Translations under genes and position numbers: made by a program
Shown here: piece by piece, positions 1 through 13,429 of the stretch
How the letters are laid out: every line of letters starts with the position of its first letter
How positions within the stretch are numbered: position 1 is the stretch's first letter
Notes under the pieces: generated by a model
The model's input: only the letters and a program-made list of their open reading frames with translations
The model's database searches: none
What the model was told of the DNA's origin: nothing
NCBI GenBank assembly: GCA_904066235.2
Contig: CAJFCV020000003.1
Location: 3,410,001-3,474,000 of the forward strand
Reading direction: 5' to 3'
From: Bursaphelenchus xylophilus
Lineage: Eukaryota; Nematoda; Chromadorea; Rhabditida; Aphelenchoididae
DNA length: 64,000 bases

Positions 1-585
1 CGTTGATAAAAAATGCTTTGACTCAAAAATCCAAAATTTTTGTGTATTTTTTGTCAAAAAAATTATTTTTTTGTGGGAAAGTAATTATTACTAGTAATAT
101 TTTGTCAGATAAGGTTCTCAGCTTACCAGACCCCGTATTTTAAACCTTCTCGCGGATTTTACGTACAAGTATTTGATTAAAAAAATTAAAAAATTCCAGA
201 AAAATTGCAAATTCCTTTGCTTTCGCGACGTCTTCAAATTCCTTCGTTTTGAAAGAAACGGTTTATCAGAAATGGCTGATAAACGAAGGGAAATAACCTT
301 ATTTTATTCGTTTTGAAAAGTTCAGCGATGGCACGGGAGAATGGAACGGCCCGGCTCAGCAAGGCCTTCGGCTGCAAGGGTAATACAAAATGATGATTTT
401 TTTGATTTTTTTTACTAATAATTCTTACTTTTGGTGTATGCATTTCTTGACCTTGGTATGGCAAAAATTTTGCGATGATTTGTAACCGATTTTTTCTTTG
501 AAAAAACGAAAAAAATGAAAAATTGCAAAAAATGGGAAATTTCATATTAGCCATGGCAAATTTAACACATTTCTCTTCAGATTTG
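1..585. other. Upstream region of rabphilin gene, no gene seen
   Basis: AT-rich sequence with no coding exon that I can support. The longest open frame here, on the minus strand, is low-complexity and has no recognisable family features. A 3' splice site (TTCTCTTCAG, ending at 580) lies 5 bases before the rabphilin start codon, so at least one noncoding exon or a spliced-leader addition site is likely upstream. A CGTATTTTA motif lies at 134-142. Confidence 0.6.
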
Positions 586-3500
586 ATGAATGACTGGGAG
601 ATTGGCGGCACGCAGAATGCCTGGGTATGCCCTTCAGATCGGCATCTTCAGCTCAGGGCGCAGTAAGTGTTTCGCTAACATTTTCGCAATTTAGGCATCT
701 GACTTACGTCAGAAACGTATGTCATGCATATATTACCGAAAGCGTCGTCATGATATAATGTCACTCAATTTGTAGGCTCAAGAGTGGCTGGAGTGTGCGG
801 ACAGCAACTGCTCGTTCCCCGACCACAACGAAAGCGGCCGCCATGAACGGGATCAGTGATGCTGAACAGGAGCAGATCAGGAAGGTGCTGGCAAGGGCAG
901 AGGCTGGAAAACAGCAGGAAAAAGAGAGGATAGGGTGAGTTTATTTTGTGGAGGTTGCTGTTGACAAAAAGAACATACAGAAACAGCTGAGAAATGCGGA
1001 AAATAGCCTATGTCATCACGCGTATAGTTTCGAGCATGATGACATAAGATATAAGCTAGCTATGCTTAAAAATTCTTTGAGTTGTAGGCAAATTCAGCTT
1101 TATTTTTTAGCGATTTTGCGCTGCTCGCAATTCCTTCAAATATTATCTAGCATTTTCTGGCGATTCGACCAGGATTTTAACCGGCTGAGACAATAGATAG
1201 CGGCTAAAAAGACCAGAGAAAGAGCTATGTATCTTGACCAGGCCATATCAAATTTTTCGGTTTTCTAAGCCTTTTGTAAACATTTAAAAACTAAAGAAAA
1301 GCGATAACTCTTTCTTGAGGAAGGCACTGAACAAGTGACATCACTTTCAGTTCTTTTGACCAGAGTTTTTTTTTTTTTGTTTTTTTCCAATAACTGCCTC
1401 CGCAATGAATCGTCAGCCACAGTTTTATAAAAGTTCACTGACCGCTTTTTTCTCTGTCTCCGTTGTTACTCCGGAAACATGCGAAATGACCTGTAATGAG
1501 CGTTCATTTTTTATAAATTTGCAAAAAAATTCATATATTTAGGTTATTTATTATATTTGCAACTCTCTCTTTGAATTCCTCGAAATCATCTTGCAATCTT
1601 TTTTTCGTTACTATCTTGAGTATTTCCAAGTTTTTCAATTTCCGAACTCCTCGTGGCTTCTTCGAAATCAATTATTTTCAAAGTTTTGGGGGATTTGGAA
1701 ATCGCTCAACCCAAATTGAAGCCGAAACATCCTAAATTCAGGTGCTGGCCTTTAATCGGAACTAGCATTTCCTCACTTCGTTTGCTCGAAATCTGTGTCC
1801 AAATCAATTAAAATCGCGTTTTCGGGAAAAGGTTTTTGGACGTTTATTAAATTAGCGTGGAGGAACGATTGGCCTGGTCGGCCAGTTTTTACTGGCTGAT
1901 GAAGTTTGAAGACAAAGTTTTTGTCCGAGTTTCTCAAGTGTTTTAGGCAACCTGGGCTGTGCGGAAGGGCAGAGGAAGGCATTTTTGTTCATTATGGGGG
2001 ATTTTGAGGGTAGTTAAAGTAATGTAAGCTGCAATTTTGGGCAAACTCAGAGGTAAAAAAAGCTAGACTTTGCCTCAAATAGCTATAGCTTTCATTGAAA
2101 CCACATTTTTTAGTCCTCAAATCATCCAAAATCCATTAGATGGCCCCTCATTTTTCTGGATTTTTTTTAAACTGCAAAAATTTTTTGATTTAAGCAAGTC
2201 AAAGATACCTAAATACTGCCTATAACCTTCTATCACGTTTTTAAAAATTTGTATGCCTTGTTTCGAATATGAAGTAGCTAGCTTTGGACTTTGGTATTTC
2301 CAAAATTTGATTTGCAAATTTCGAATTTTTCCCGGAATTTTTGTTTGCGAAATATTAGCTTTTTGATCCGTAAAGTACCACGTTATTTCTAGTTTTTTAT
2401 TTCTCGTTCGAACTGCAGAAAACTTCCGCTTCGGACTTATTTACCGGGATATTATTCTTCATGCTTCGAGAGGCATGAGATGCCAAGGGATATACCGAAA
2501 ATTCTCGATTCTTTTGCTTTGACTTTTTGGTCACGTACAGCTGCCAGTTATTTACCAGAATTTTATCGATCAGCTAGTATTACTTGTATTTCTAACGTCA
2601 TTTTTGCACGGAAAACCGGCATTTTTTATTTTTAATAACCTTTAAAGCGCTTCGAAACACGAGCTCTTCAAATATTGCCGCAGGCGTTCTAGATGCATCC
2701 CGCAAATCTAATAGGTCACAAAATTGCTTTGAGCAGGATGTTTAGTCTTTACAGATGCTACTTGGAATGAGTGAGGATTTGAAATTTGCATTTGTTTCAG
2801 AAAAATGGTCGATCGTCTTGAGAAAATGAAAACCCGCGCCAGTGGAAATGGAGTCACTCAATGTCTGATTTGCCAGACCGAGTTTGGACTGTTGGCCTCG
2901 AAAAGTTATGCGGCCATGTGCTCGGATTGTCGGAAGGTGAGTCTGATGATAATCAGGAAAAAAATTGGTTGCCGCTGACATGATATAAAGAGCAAAAAAC
3001 TTCTTCTCTTGTGACAAATACAACCTTCATTTTTTTCAGTACGTGTGCCAAAAGAACTGCGGAGTCGAGACCTTCGATCAAAAGCGAGGAGAGCCCATCT
3101 TCCTTTGCAAATTGTGCAGCGAGTATCGTGAGGTTGTAAGTTGCTTAGGCTTAACTTTTCGACTTTGCTAAACACTCGGTCCTGTCCTAACACCGGCTTC
3201 GAATTCACTCATCTATTTGGTAAATAGCCCTCTGAATTTTCCTCAAATCTAAATTGAGAATTCAGCGGGTTACTGTAACTTGTTCACTGGGGAAATTGTT
3301 TGTCCTAACAGTCCATGTTTTGCACTTTGGATTTGTGGCAATTTCCCGCAATGTGGCAATGCCAGCACTTTGTTACAATCTCTGTGTTTCACACGTTGTT
3401 TAACGCATATTTTAGATGTGGAAAAAGTCGGGTGCCTGGTTTTATAAAGAAGTCCCAACCTACGTGAAGCCCTGTGATTCCCCCGCGTCTTCGAGTGCTT

Positions 3501-6500
3501 ATCCCCCCGTAAATGGGTATCGGCACATGCCGAATGTTCCCTCAACGGCGTCACCGAGCAGTGGCTGGCCTTCGGGCTTCAGTCCCAGTCCCCGTCTTTC
3601 TCATGGCAATGTGGTATCGCCGCCGGTTGTGGAGCAGAACGGGGGTATTCCGGGTGCTCACGGCGCTCCAAGGCAACGACAGTTGCCGATTCCACCGGAT
3701 CAGCAGCAGCGGTAAGGGAAATAAGATTGTTTCAGTGCAAAAATTCCAGTCTTAAAACCACTCCTCGCCCTCGAATAACCCCCTCCTGGGTCCATGAAAA
3801 AGTCCAATCCTCCATGTCGATCGGCTCCGAAGACGAAGAGTCCTCTTCCTCATCCATCGACGCCATCGACTTCAAAACTCCCATTTCAAACCAAGTGCCA
3901 AGCCAACAACCCCAACCATTGCCGCCCTCCCGTCGTCATCATTACCGACCGCGGGAGTATCGCCATAATCAATCGCCTTCTCAGCAGCCCACCACGACCA
4001 GTTCGTCATGTGCCTCGTCGTCGACAGCTCCACGGAATCTGCAACGGTTCACCGTGAGCAATCGGAACCCGATCACGGACACAGGTACTTTGGAACGATT
4101 GGTGTAGTTGTTTGTGGTCGTGGAGGTTTAATGCAGCCAAACCGAGCTAACATTCTTTGGTTATCCTCAGTATATTCAGTTCGATTTCAAGTTCGGAGTG
4201 TGTAGATGTCTATTTGTTTAGTCTTGTCTGAAAATTTCTTACATTGAAAGGGGTATAAACCTAAGGTATCAAGGTACTAAACAGGTTTACCTTTCTGTCA
4301 CAACTAGCTTCACTCTATATATACGGTAGTGGGCCCTTGAGAATACTGTAAAAAGCATTAAGTTTCCAAGAAATGCTATACAAATCATCTAGTGTAGAAA
4401 TTGCTTATATACCCCTATCTGCTATCTTAGGCAATTATATGAAATATCATCCTTTTATTGGCGTTTTTGTAACCTAGCTTAGACGTACTGTGATTTATAA
4501 GCTATCTTCTTTTTTATCAACTTATATATTCCCCAATATCATTCAAAATCCCTGCTCAGTCAACAACATCTTCGATTTTGCCTTTTTCTCGCCTACTACA
4601 ACATAAATGTCGTGAATCTTTTTGGCCGGTTCCGTTCTGTCCTTTATTTTTACATCTATACCTGCATTTCAGAATAAACTAAATAACTAATAGAAACCTC
4701 TTCCCGATTTTAAAATTCTCCCTCATTTACAGCGGAAAAGAGCGCGCTCCTCCAGAAAATGAAGACCTTCTCGGTGACGGACGAGGAGTCCGAGTGTAGC
4801 ACGACGACCAAGGCGACCATCGACCCGGCGCAGCAAATCGACGAGGACGCTCTCTCGCATTCGTCGACGTCGCAGTCTTGAATGGAAAAGGTGCTTATCA
4901 GAGTGAAAATCCCCGTTTTCTCCGAGTGGTTGCAATAATAATGTCCCCTCCGAGTTCTGTTCACAACCTCTTCCCTCTGTCTTTTTCCAATTGTCGATTT
5001 GGTGGTTGTGTTGGGAGTGGTTCGTGAATGCTGTATTTTGTTTGATGATGACTCTGGTTATTCTAATCTGGTGATTTGATTTTGAGTTAGGGGTTGGATG
5101 GCGGGGCAAAAGGATGAAAAAATTTGGAAGTTTGGATGATAAGCAATTATGATAGACCCTACTGCGAATAAACGAGGATAAATCAATCCCATCCCCATCA
5201 TGGATCCGGCAAAGCTGCTTGTTCTATTAAGCAGCAAAAATCGGAAAAAAATTTTGGTTCATTCCAATAGTCCCGTGAATTTTTATAATGAGACGCTGGA
5301 AAATTGCGAAGGCGGCGTTTTATGATTTTTACCGCATTTGATCTCTATAGGTTCCTTTAAAAATACTAAACCACCGTTTTCCGTTAAAATCCCCCCATTT
5401 CCCGCCATCCATCCCCATCTTCACTCTCTACTTGCCTCCCTGAGTTCACTGTCACTTCGTTAGACCCTTCACACATCTCTAGATTCTTACAAACGCACGC
5501 GTGCTTACAAAACCTGAGTTTATTGCTAACACTTTGGCCAAGGGTTGCATTTGAGTTGATTATCCCCCTACTCTCCCAACTCTAACCCTTTTTCCGTTTT
5601 CAGAGGAGAGTGAGAACGATGAGTCGCGTCGAACAACCCCCTCAACTTCGCCGAGGCATTCGTTGGCAACGCCGAGTAGTTTCGGAGGCGACGACTTATC
5701 GCAGAATCACGTGACGTTGATTACGAACGAGGCGTCGGATTCGAAGAGTATCGACTCTGGAGGTGAGTGTTAAACTCTTGTTGTCGTAAATCTGTTACCC
5801 ATTGCGGCGCAGGGAGTAATTTGCGGAACGCGATGAGATAATTAGGTTACGGTAGAGTTGGAGGTCTCAACGATCGACGCTGGACCCGTTAGCATTTAGA
5901 AGTGGATGTCACTTGTTGTTTACATCTTTCTAAAAAACTTTGTGGGCATTTTCTTCCATTAAAAAAACGTAGGCTTCAATTAACATTACATTATGCAAAT
6001 ACCCAGCTTCAAGTTGGGCCTCATAGGCATGTACACGTAGTTTTGGGCGCTTTCATCACGGTTAACGCAACATTTCCGGCGTATCTTGGGCTCGTAGCGT
6101 TTTGAGGGCTCTTTAGGTCCCCCTTTAGCAACGTTTTATGTCAGATTCTGACCTTTTTGTGCTTGGATATTTGTGGAAACTTAAGCCGAAGACATTGTGG
6201 ATATTGGCTTTTAAAGTATTCTTGTTTCTTGCTCAAACACCGAACGCATTTATTGACCGTTAAAGTCGAAGATAAAGAAGGTTTAAAGCGAGGATTTGAA
6301 CGTTAAGAGGAGCGTAGAAAGGTCAGAATTTGTTTCGGTATTGACTAGGCGACGTGTATCCTAACTGGTCAATATTTTATCTACGGTTGAGAAATAGGGC
6401 AGCCAGGAGAACCTAGCGTTCTGCTAGTCAGCTAAGGCGCCTAAAATCGCGAATTTTGAGCCTGTTATTCGAGCTACCCGCAACTAGGGTGGGGTGGCAA

Positions 6501-9500
6501 AAACTCGCGAAACTTTTCATTCCCTGAGTGCGGCTTGGCTTGCAGTCGTTCAAAGCGACCACTCAATGCATCAAATCCGTCAAGTCATTCCGGCTGCAGG
6601 CGTCCCAGCCCCACAGCACCATCCGCCCACCGCGTTCACGCCCACGCCGCAGACTAATCTGGCCAATCCAGCGAGTCCCATGCACAATTCCTGCTCCTCC
6701 TCTTCGTCGCCGCCGCCCTCACTGCCGGGCCAGGTGCCGTTGCCCGAGATGCGCGCAATGAACTTGAACAAGGATCCGAAAACGAGTCTGCAACACATGC
6801 AAAGCAATCATATTGAGCGGCAACCGCAATGGCCCGGCTCGAGTCCGCGGAATTCCAACACCGTACCAAGCCTGTTTCAACCAACCGCGCCACCGCTTCC
6901 GCCGCGACATGGACAGAGTGTAGGAAACGTGGATCGAAGGCCTTCGAGTGGATCCTCATCGACCAACAATTCAATGGCCCGAAGAAATATGCAATCCAAT
7001 CCGAACAGCTCCCGCGAAAGCCTGAATATCACTCCGGCCGCGGCGTTGGCACAAAGTCAACTGTCGCTGATATCGAAGCCACGACCGCCAAGTGTCCACT
7101 CGACGGACAGAAAGAGCTCAATTACAGTTGGATCGAGGGAAAGTTTGAGCTTGGCGCCTACTGAAACGGTGAGTTTAGAGGGTCAAAACGTTCAGAGCGG
7201 GTGGGACTAGGACTACAACGTATTTTTGGAAGCTTTTAGCCGGTTCTTGGCCCTATTACAACCCATTTTTTGAGCTTCACACCCATCTGTAGCTTATTTT
7301 AGATCCTTCTTGTAAAACATGTGTCCTAATCAAAAATTCAAAATACTTCCACATCTTCTGACAATCCAGAACACAATTTTAGACACTCAAAACAAAGGTT
7401 GTCATAGCACGAAATCTTAAACTTGACGTATTTTTAACGTGACTATGCTTTAATATTCTAACTGAAGAAGTTTCAGGACCGACCTGCCGAGTCCCCGACA
7501 TTCATGAGTTCGCCGGAGGATGATTCGAGTGAGTTTGTCGGGGGAATAAAAGAACTTTTGTATGCTGTGAAACAAAGCTTCTATCGGCTTTAAAACACGC
7601 TTTTGGATTGGCTAAAGCTTTTGGAAATCAAATATAAAGCATGCCTTTTTATTTGATCGTATCTTTATTGTTAGAAAACACAAAAAATTATATTTTTCGG
7701 CCGCCTCAGGCAGTTATACAAGCCTAAATTCGAATGTTTTTTCACCGTATGCTATGTGCTTCAGTATCATCCAAAATCCGAATGCAATGTTGCTTGAAGT
7801 GCTTCTCTCCCTATCGTTTTATAACAAGTTTCACTTCTCTAACACGGATGGCTTTAAATTTTTCAACAGGGCTTCATTCAACGTTATTTTATGCGTTATT
7901 TTAAATATCCAAACCCGTTTTATACCCTTGAAAAAATCCCTTTAAAATCCCGCTTCTTATGTCCAGTTCGTTTTGTGTTCGTAATCTTACCGCTCGCTTT
8001 ATTTCAAGAAGCCGAGGACGAGATTCAACACGCCGGCAACGACGAAGAAGACCTCAATTTCCTGACCATGCCTCGAAACCGTTCCAAGTCCGACCGTCCA
8101 ACGAGAACCCAACGTATCATCTCTGTGTTTACGCGGCCTCAAACCACTTGCAGCAATTACCGACCGAAATGCAGCAAGCAGAACTCGTTGCAAAAAGATT
8201 CCCGAGAGCACAATCATTCAACAAATTCGTTGAGCAGTGCGTTGACTGCCTTCAACGAGAAAAGCAATGGCGAAAGTAAGAGTACGTCGAGATTGTCGGT
8301 GAATATGGAGTCCGAAAACGATCATGATGACATGTCAATGTCGAGGACCCCATCTCCACGTCGGCCCACTTCAGCCAACTCTTTGTTGGCCACAATAAAA
8401 GAGAAATCCCCGCTGGATCCGGCGGATGAGGAATTGGAGAATCGAAGGGGCAGTCCGACAGATCGCAAGACGCCTTCGCCAATCCGCAACCGACTCGGCA
8501 ACGAGCCTCCAGGTGCGGATTTGATCGTCGAACAACCCTTCAACACATGCTTTGTTATCACACCAGTTTCGTCTCTGTCCGACTTTCCAAGCACTTTCCC
8601 TCTATCGTTGAGTTCCGTTTTGTGCACGCGTTTTGTTGCAGCGCTTTGCCGATTAGCTGAGATTTGTTTGAGGCTGTGGAGGACTTTGCGGTGACAGATA
8701 TTACTTGGATAACATTTTAGTTCCTTTTTTCTATCCTATTTTGTTTTTGAAGGCTTCAAAAGATGACTAATCTTATTAATGCCATTTTTAGGCACTCTTG
8801 GCTCGATTCAGTTCAATTTGACCTACTTGTCGGAGGAGAAACAACTCATTATCCATCTTATCAGAGCTAAGGTGAGAGCTACATCAATTTATAAGGCGGT
8901 TGGTTTGGGTTATTGACTCGGTAGCCACATAAAATTTCCTTTTCCAGAACCTCAAAGCCATGGACAAGAATGGATTTTCCGATCCATATGTCAAATTCCA
9001 CCTGATCCCTGGGAATGTCAAGGCGACGAAGCTGACCTCAAAGACCATTGAGAAGACGCTGAACCCGGAGTGGAACGAGGAGATGATCTACTACGGTATC
9101 ACTGAAGATGAGAGGCTGAAGAAGACGCTGCGAGTGACAGTTCTGGACCGGGACCGAATTGGATCCGATTTCCTGGGCGAAACTCGAGTCGCCTTGAAAA
9201 AACTGCCATTAGGACAGACGAAGAAGTTCAACCTATATTTGGAACATGCCATGCCGACTCCGGTAAGGAGAAACACAGAAAAAAAAATTAAAAAAATATT
9301 ATAGAAAGTTTCAAAGAGTGTCAAAAAACCTCAAAATTCCTCAAAAATTAAAACGATTTTTTCAGGCCGAGCAAAGCGAAAATACCGAACGAGGAAAGAT
9401 CTTAATGTCAGTTTGCTATAACATCCAACAAGCATGCCTCTTCATCCATGTGAAACGCTGCGCTGAACTTATGGGAATGGACTCCAGCGGCTTCTCCGAC

Positions 9501-10060
9501 CCCTATTGTAAAGTCTCGTTGACTCCGTTGAGCTCAAAACAACATCGATATAAGACGGCGATCAAGAAGAGGACACTTAATCCGGAGTTTAACGAGGTAA
9601 TTAAAGTTTTGAAAGACTTGAGATGACATGTTTTTTAGGTGATCCAATTTATCGTCCCATTCAAAGATCTTCCCAAGAAAACGTTGGAAATTGGTGTTTA
9701 CGATCATGACGTTGGACGGCATGACGATTATATCGGTAAGCAGAATAAAAAAAAGATATTCAGCGACCTTTGCAGACGATAAAGTATTGGATTTTTAGAG
9801 ATATGACAATGATTTTTTTGCTAATTTTTTAAAAAATTTCAAAGATTTTAAGGACTTAGGTTTCAATTTCTCGTCATTTAAACATTCCCATAGCTAAATA
9901 AAGGTCTTTATTAGGAAATAAATCGTATTTTACCCCTCCTTTTGCAGGCGGAATCGTCCTCTCCACTGCGGCGAAAGGCGATCGCGGCAAACAATGGACC
10001 CAATGCATCGAGAACCCGGGCAAAACATTCGAATATTGGCACAAACTCGAGACGGATTAA
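586..10060 (+). CDS. rbf-1: Rabphilin (Rab effector with FYVE-type zinc finger and two C2 domains)
   Basis: Exons: 586-662, 776-934, 2801-2936, 3040-3135, 3416-3711, 3750-4084, 5604-5762, 6546-7168, 7477-7528, 8009-8512, 8792-8871, 8948-9262, 9366-9596, 9639-9735, 9948-10060. All phases agree and give 1090 aa. The N-terminus has the rabphilin WVCPSDR..LQ and LKSGWSV pattern, then the Rab-binding helix (RIGKMVDRLEKMK). An eight-cysteine zinc finger follows (residues about 98-150: CLIC, CSDC, CQKNC, CKLC), then the SGAWFYK element. A long Ser/Pro/Gln-rich linker covers residues about 170-810. C2A (about 813-944) and C2B (about 945-1090) keep their calcium-binding aspartates (MDKNGFSDPYV and LDRDRIGSD; MDSSGFSDPYC and YDHDVGRHDD). 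The family binds Rab3/Rab27 on synaptic and dense-core vesicles and acts in docking and exocytosis with SNAREs. RIM proteins share the zinc finger, but this order without a PDZ domain is rabphilin. Start chosen because the family's N-terminal motif begins there, just after an acceptor. Confidence 0.93.
935..2800 (+). other. Long intron 2 of the rabphilin gene
   Basis: A 1.87-kb intron between the first half of the Rab-binding helix and the zinc finger, much longer than most introns of this gene. I see no coding exon inside it: the short open frames are unlike any family and lack usable splice sites. It is a plausible place for internal promoters or enhancers, but no specific element is visible. 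Confidence 0.6.
4733..4881 (+). CDS. rbf-1: Alternative 3'-terminal exon of rabphilin (short isoform without C2 domains)
   Basis: This stretch starts after a good acceptor (CTCATTTACAG) and joins in phase to the rabphilin exon ending at 4084. It reads 49 codons rich in Ser, Thr, Asp and Glu (starting AEKSALLQKMKTFSVTDEE) and ends at an in-frame TGA. An AATAAA hexamer follows at 5167-5172. The next exon, at 5604, also joins the 4084 donor in phase, so the two look like mutually exclusive choices: a short protein with Rab-binding helix, zinc finger and SGAWF, or the full protein with C2 domains. The composition matches the rabphilin linker. Inference from phase, codon content and signals only; transcripts were not seen. 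Confidence 0.6.
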
Positions 10061-10442
10061 CACCCCCAATATCAGACACCTGTACAAACCCTACAACGTC
10101 AGGATTAACTTATATGTCCCACTAATATTACAGTTCACTTTGTAGAATTTTTTTTTGACTTTTCTCTTGCTTACTCCGGGTATGACACACAATATTTTAT
10201 TACTGTTTATTTTTTGAATTTTTTTTTTGAAAAAGTAAAGAGTTGGTATTTGAAGGGAGCAGAATATTTGAAGAGAGCGCTGAAAATAATGCCAAAGAGA
10301 GTCAAATTCAAGAAGCAAAAAACGAAATTCATCGAATAAATTTCTCTAAAACAATATAAATTATCAATTTCTCATGAGATTTCAAATATTTGGAGCTGTA
10401 TATACACATGAGGAATAAATTTACGATGCTACAGTAGCACGT

Positions 10443-11529
10443 CTAGTCGTCATATCGCTCTCGGAGCCATCGCTTTCCCTTTCTGACCACTTGAAGCACG
10501 TAGAAATAGATGTAGGTCACAAGACAAAGGCCGATCCAGTAAACCGGCACCAAAACCTTCTCCCGTTTGGTTATTTCTTCCTGTTTTCGGGCAATAAAAG
10601 TGGGCAGTTGAGTGTAGCCAAAGGCCAGAAATCCGATCATCCAGAGGAGGTAGGCGACGCACAGGATTGCCATGAGAAGGACGACTGAGAGCTGGAAATG
10701 GTCGGTAAAAGTGAATAAATTTTCTTGATTTTTCAGAAATTTCAAAGGTGTTTTACTTAATGTTTGAGTATATAGTGAAACTTCTAAACAATAAGTCACA
10801 AATAACCAAAAAAAATTAGTTTTTATAGATGAGTTTTGCTGTATAAAGGCTCCAGTTCACTTGAAGATACATGGACAAAGCAATTTTTTGCTTTTCCAGA
10901 TATTTTGCGTTGCCGAGAGAACAAATAAAGAAAATTTAAGAGAAAAAGATAATTTTTCGGCCGCGCTTTTCTACTTTTTTTTTATATCTACCGTACTGTA
11001 GATAGAGCGATAACTTTATCATACCGAAAGCTACTGTCCTCCCAAACCACTTACCATGCAAACAATGTATGGCAGATACAACGCCGGCCGTTTGAGACGA
11101 TTCCCAGCCAAGAGGATGGCCGATGGAATCATGGCAAAGATGGCGATGACAGTTAAAATTATCAAGCTATCAGAATGTTCCTTTCCGTCTAGAGTGGCAC
11201 CAATGCCAACAATAGCCCATATTGTGCAATGAAGAATGGAAATAATGGCAAAGAAGAATGTCCCGACCTAAAATAAGGTATATGTAAGTAAGGCGGAGAA
11301 GGTTTATTAAGCCGTGTATTTTGCAATGTAAGGCTGTACAGCAAGGCATGATTTTCTATATAAATGAATCGGATCATGTTACAACTAATCCTTTCAGGGT
11401 CAAAGTCCGACTTACATGAACATGCGTCCCGCACAAACATCGATAATATCCATCGCTTCTAACAGTCCTCAATTGCGTTAATTCCGCCTCCTTCTCATTG
11501 ATTCGAGATCCCGACCCAACTCGGAACAT
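10443..11529 (-). CDS. Small four-pass membrane protein, DUF7027/LAPTM-like
   Basis: Three exons on the minus strand (11529-11416, 11267-11055, 10691-10443), all phase 0, give 191 aa. The start is the first ATG in an open frame leading into SDGYYRCLCGTHVHVGTFFF, the Tyr/Cys-rich turn that precedes the first helix in nematode DUF7027 proteins and in LAPTM4-like lysosomal proteins. Four hydrophobic segments follow: about 41-60, 72-92, 101-135 (long) and 156-178. The protein ends in a basic tail, KGKRWLRERYDD. The exact function is unknown; an endolysosomal or plasma membrane location is inferred from the family. The gene converges with rabphilin, with 382 bases between the two stops. Confidence 0.8.
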
Positions 11530-12439
11530 TGTTCACGACCTTAATGTCCAAAAAGCACGGATTGTTTTTGTTGATATGTCAACAGCTTTCTTCTGATCGA
11601 TTTGTGAGACCGCTGAAAAATATGTCGGATCAAGGCAGGTAGTTTGTGGAACGACACGAGATTGTTTTATGATTCTTTAAAACACGGTGGGCCAAGAGAG
11701 ACTAAAGATTTTTTTACGCGTTGACATTTGATATCATATTCTACTTTTCAGAAGTAAAAAATTTTTAAAGTGATCTCATAGCAAAAGATGACTTCTTCCT
11801 GATCCTGTTCCGAAGTCGGCGGCCTGGAAAAATCTTTGATGTCCCGCCTATGGCGCACAAGCTAGTATGTACTTTAGATATTACGTAAGTCAGAAAGACA
11901 TGCTTTGAGAAATTGGATAAAAAAATCAAGCAATAAAACTTTCTGTCAAATTTTTTCTATTGGCCTTGCCATTATGATATAATCTAATGACTATGCTTTT
12001 AAATGTAAACATATGGGCATGGTATCATCTGAAGGCAATGACAAAAAGATAGTCGCAAGAAGACCTCTTCAAAAACCAGCAGCAGTCCGAACTTCCATTG
12101 AAAACTTTTCATATACATACTCTTTCCTGTAGACAAATAAAATCACCGTCAAATGAAACATAGCCGTCCAAAGAACACCAAAAAAACCCCAGACATCCAG
12201 ACATCTATAATCTCACAAACAGCACGTCTCAACCCAATAAAACGTAAATCACTGTTGAGAGAGCCATTCAAGTCACATTTATAAAACAACTGAAAAATCA
12301 AGTTGGCCACGAGGCGAGAGAAAATGATCTTTTCGGCACATTACGAGGGTTTTTTGAAGCTCTGACAACTGGGCTTGATGAAGACGCATAACAGGGAGGT
12401 TGAAAGTTTTCCAAAAACTTTTAACAGCTCGGGGTTTGA

Positions 12440-12640
12440 GACGGTTTAGAAAAAACACTAAAGATAAACCTCTGTACAACGAAATACCGTACAACAAAGC
12501 TTGTGTATAACGAGCAATTTCAGAGGGCCCATGAGAAGTATTGACCAAAAAGGTCTCCGTAAAACGAAGCTTTTTTATAACAAATAAATTTTCTAGTCTC
12601 TGGCAGTTCACTGTACAGAGACTTGACTTCAAAAGGACAG
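12440..12640. repeat. Decayed repeat, possibly pogo/Tigger-like
   Basis: Several variants of a phrase such as CTCTGTACAACGAA, CTCCGTAAAACGAAG and TTTATAACAAAT recur within 200 bases, and one end reads CAGTTCACTGTACAGAGAC. Similar wording (CCTCCGTACAACAAAATTG) appears near 13789. The phrasing resembles the ends of pogo/Tigger-type DNA transposons, but I could not define paired termini or a target duplication. Confidence 0.3.
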
Positions 12641-13429
12641 ATTTTGCTACAAAAATAAAAAAGAAATAAGACTAGAAAGATTGGCGCAGATCACAAGACG
12701 GCTGGCAACAAATGGACGAAAACAAAAAATCTTTTCGACTTCTTTGTATTCAAATTGCGGAATGTTTTCGAAAATATTTTGGACAGGGTCAGATGGGGTC
12801 AAAAAGTGATCTGATTTTTCTGGAAGAGCAGCAAATAAAAAATAAAAATTTACAAAATTTTTTAAACATGATGTTTGAGAATAGGATTTTAAGGACTTTT
12901 AGAGGTTTGTGGTACGGAAATTGAGTTAAAAGGTCAAAAATTTGAGTCCTTCCGGCAGCCGCTGAGGTGCTAAATGGGTTTGTTTTTGAGAGAACCCACG
13001 GAAAATGGCTAGCCGACCAGACCAATAACTTGCCAAGCTTTTTCCGTGAAGATTATGATCTTTATAGCATAGAAGTGCAAGATTGATTGATCCAGACATT
13101 TCAGAGCCACAAATTTTTTAAAAAGTTCAATATTTTGCGGATTCCGACAAAACAAATTTGGACTCTGGGAAGTGCTTGCTTGAAATAATACATAAATCAT
13201 ATAAAATCACGTCCTATGTGTGTGTGGAAGTCTACTAGACTTTCTACCATTTTTTTGTTAGTCCAACGTTAAAGTAGTACCTTGGAAAATTGCAACCAAA
13301 AAGTCTCGTATATTCAAGACTTTTAGGTTGCGCCATACTGCGACTACTAATATTTTTGGATCAACAATTTGCCATGCAGTCCTACTTTGTATAACAACCT
13401 CTTGCATAGCAACCAGCAGGCCCAGACTT

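Noticed and set aside
6580..6974. Minus-strand open frames over rabphilin exon 8
   Set aside because: They are shadows of the Ser/Pro-rich coding exon on the + strand.
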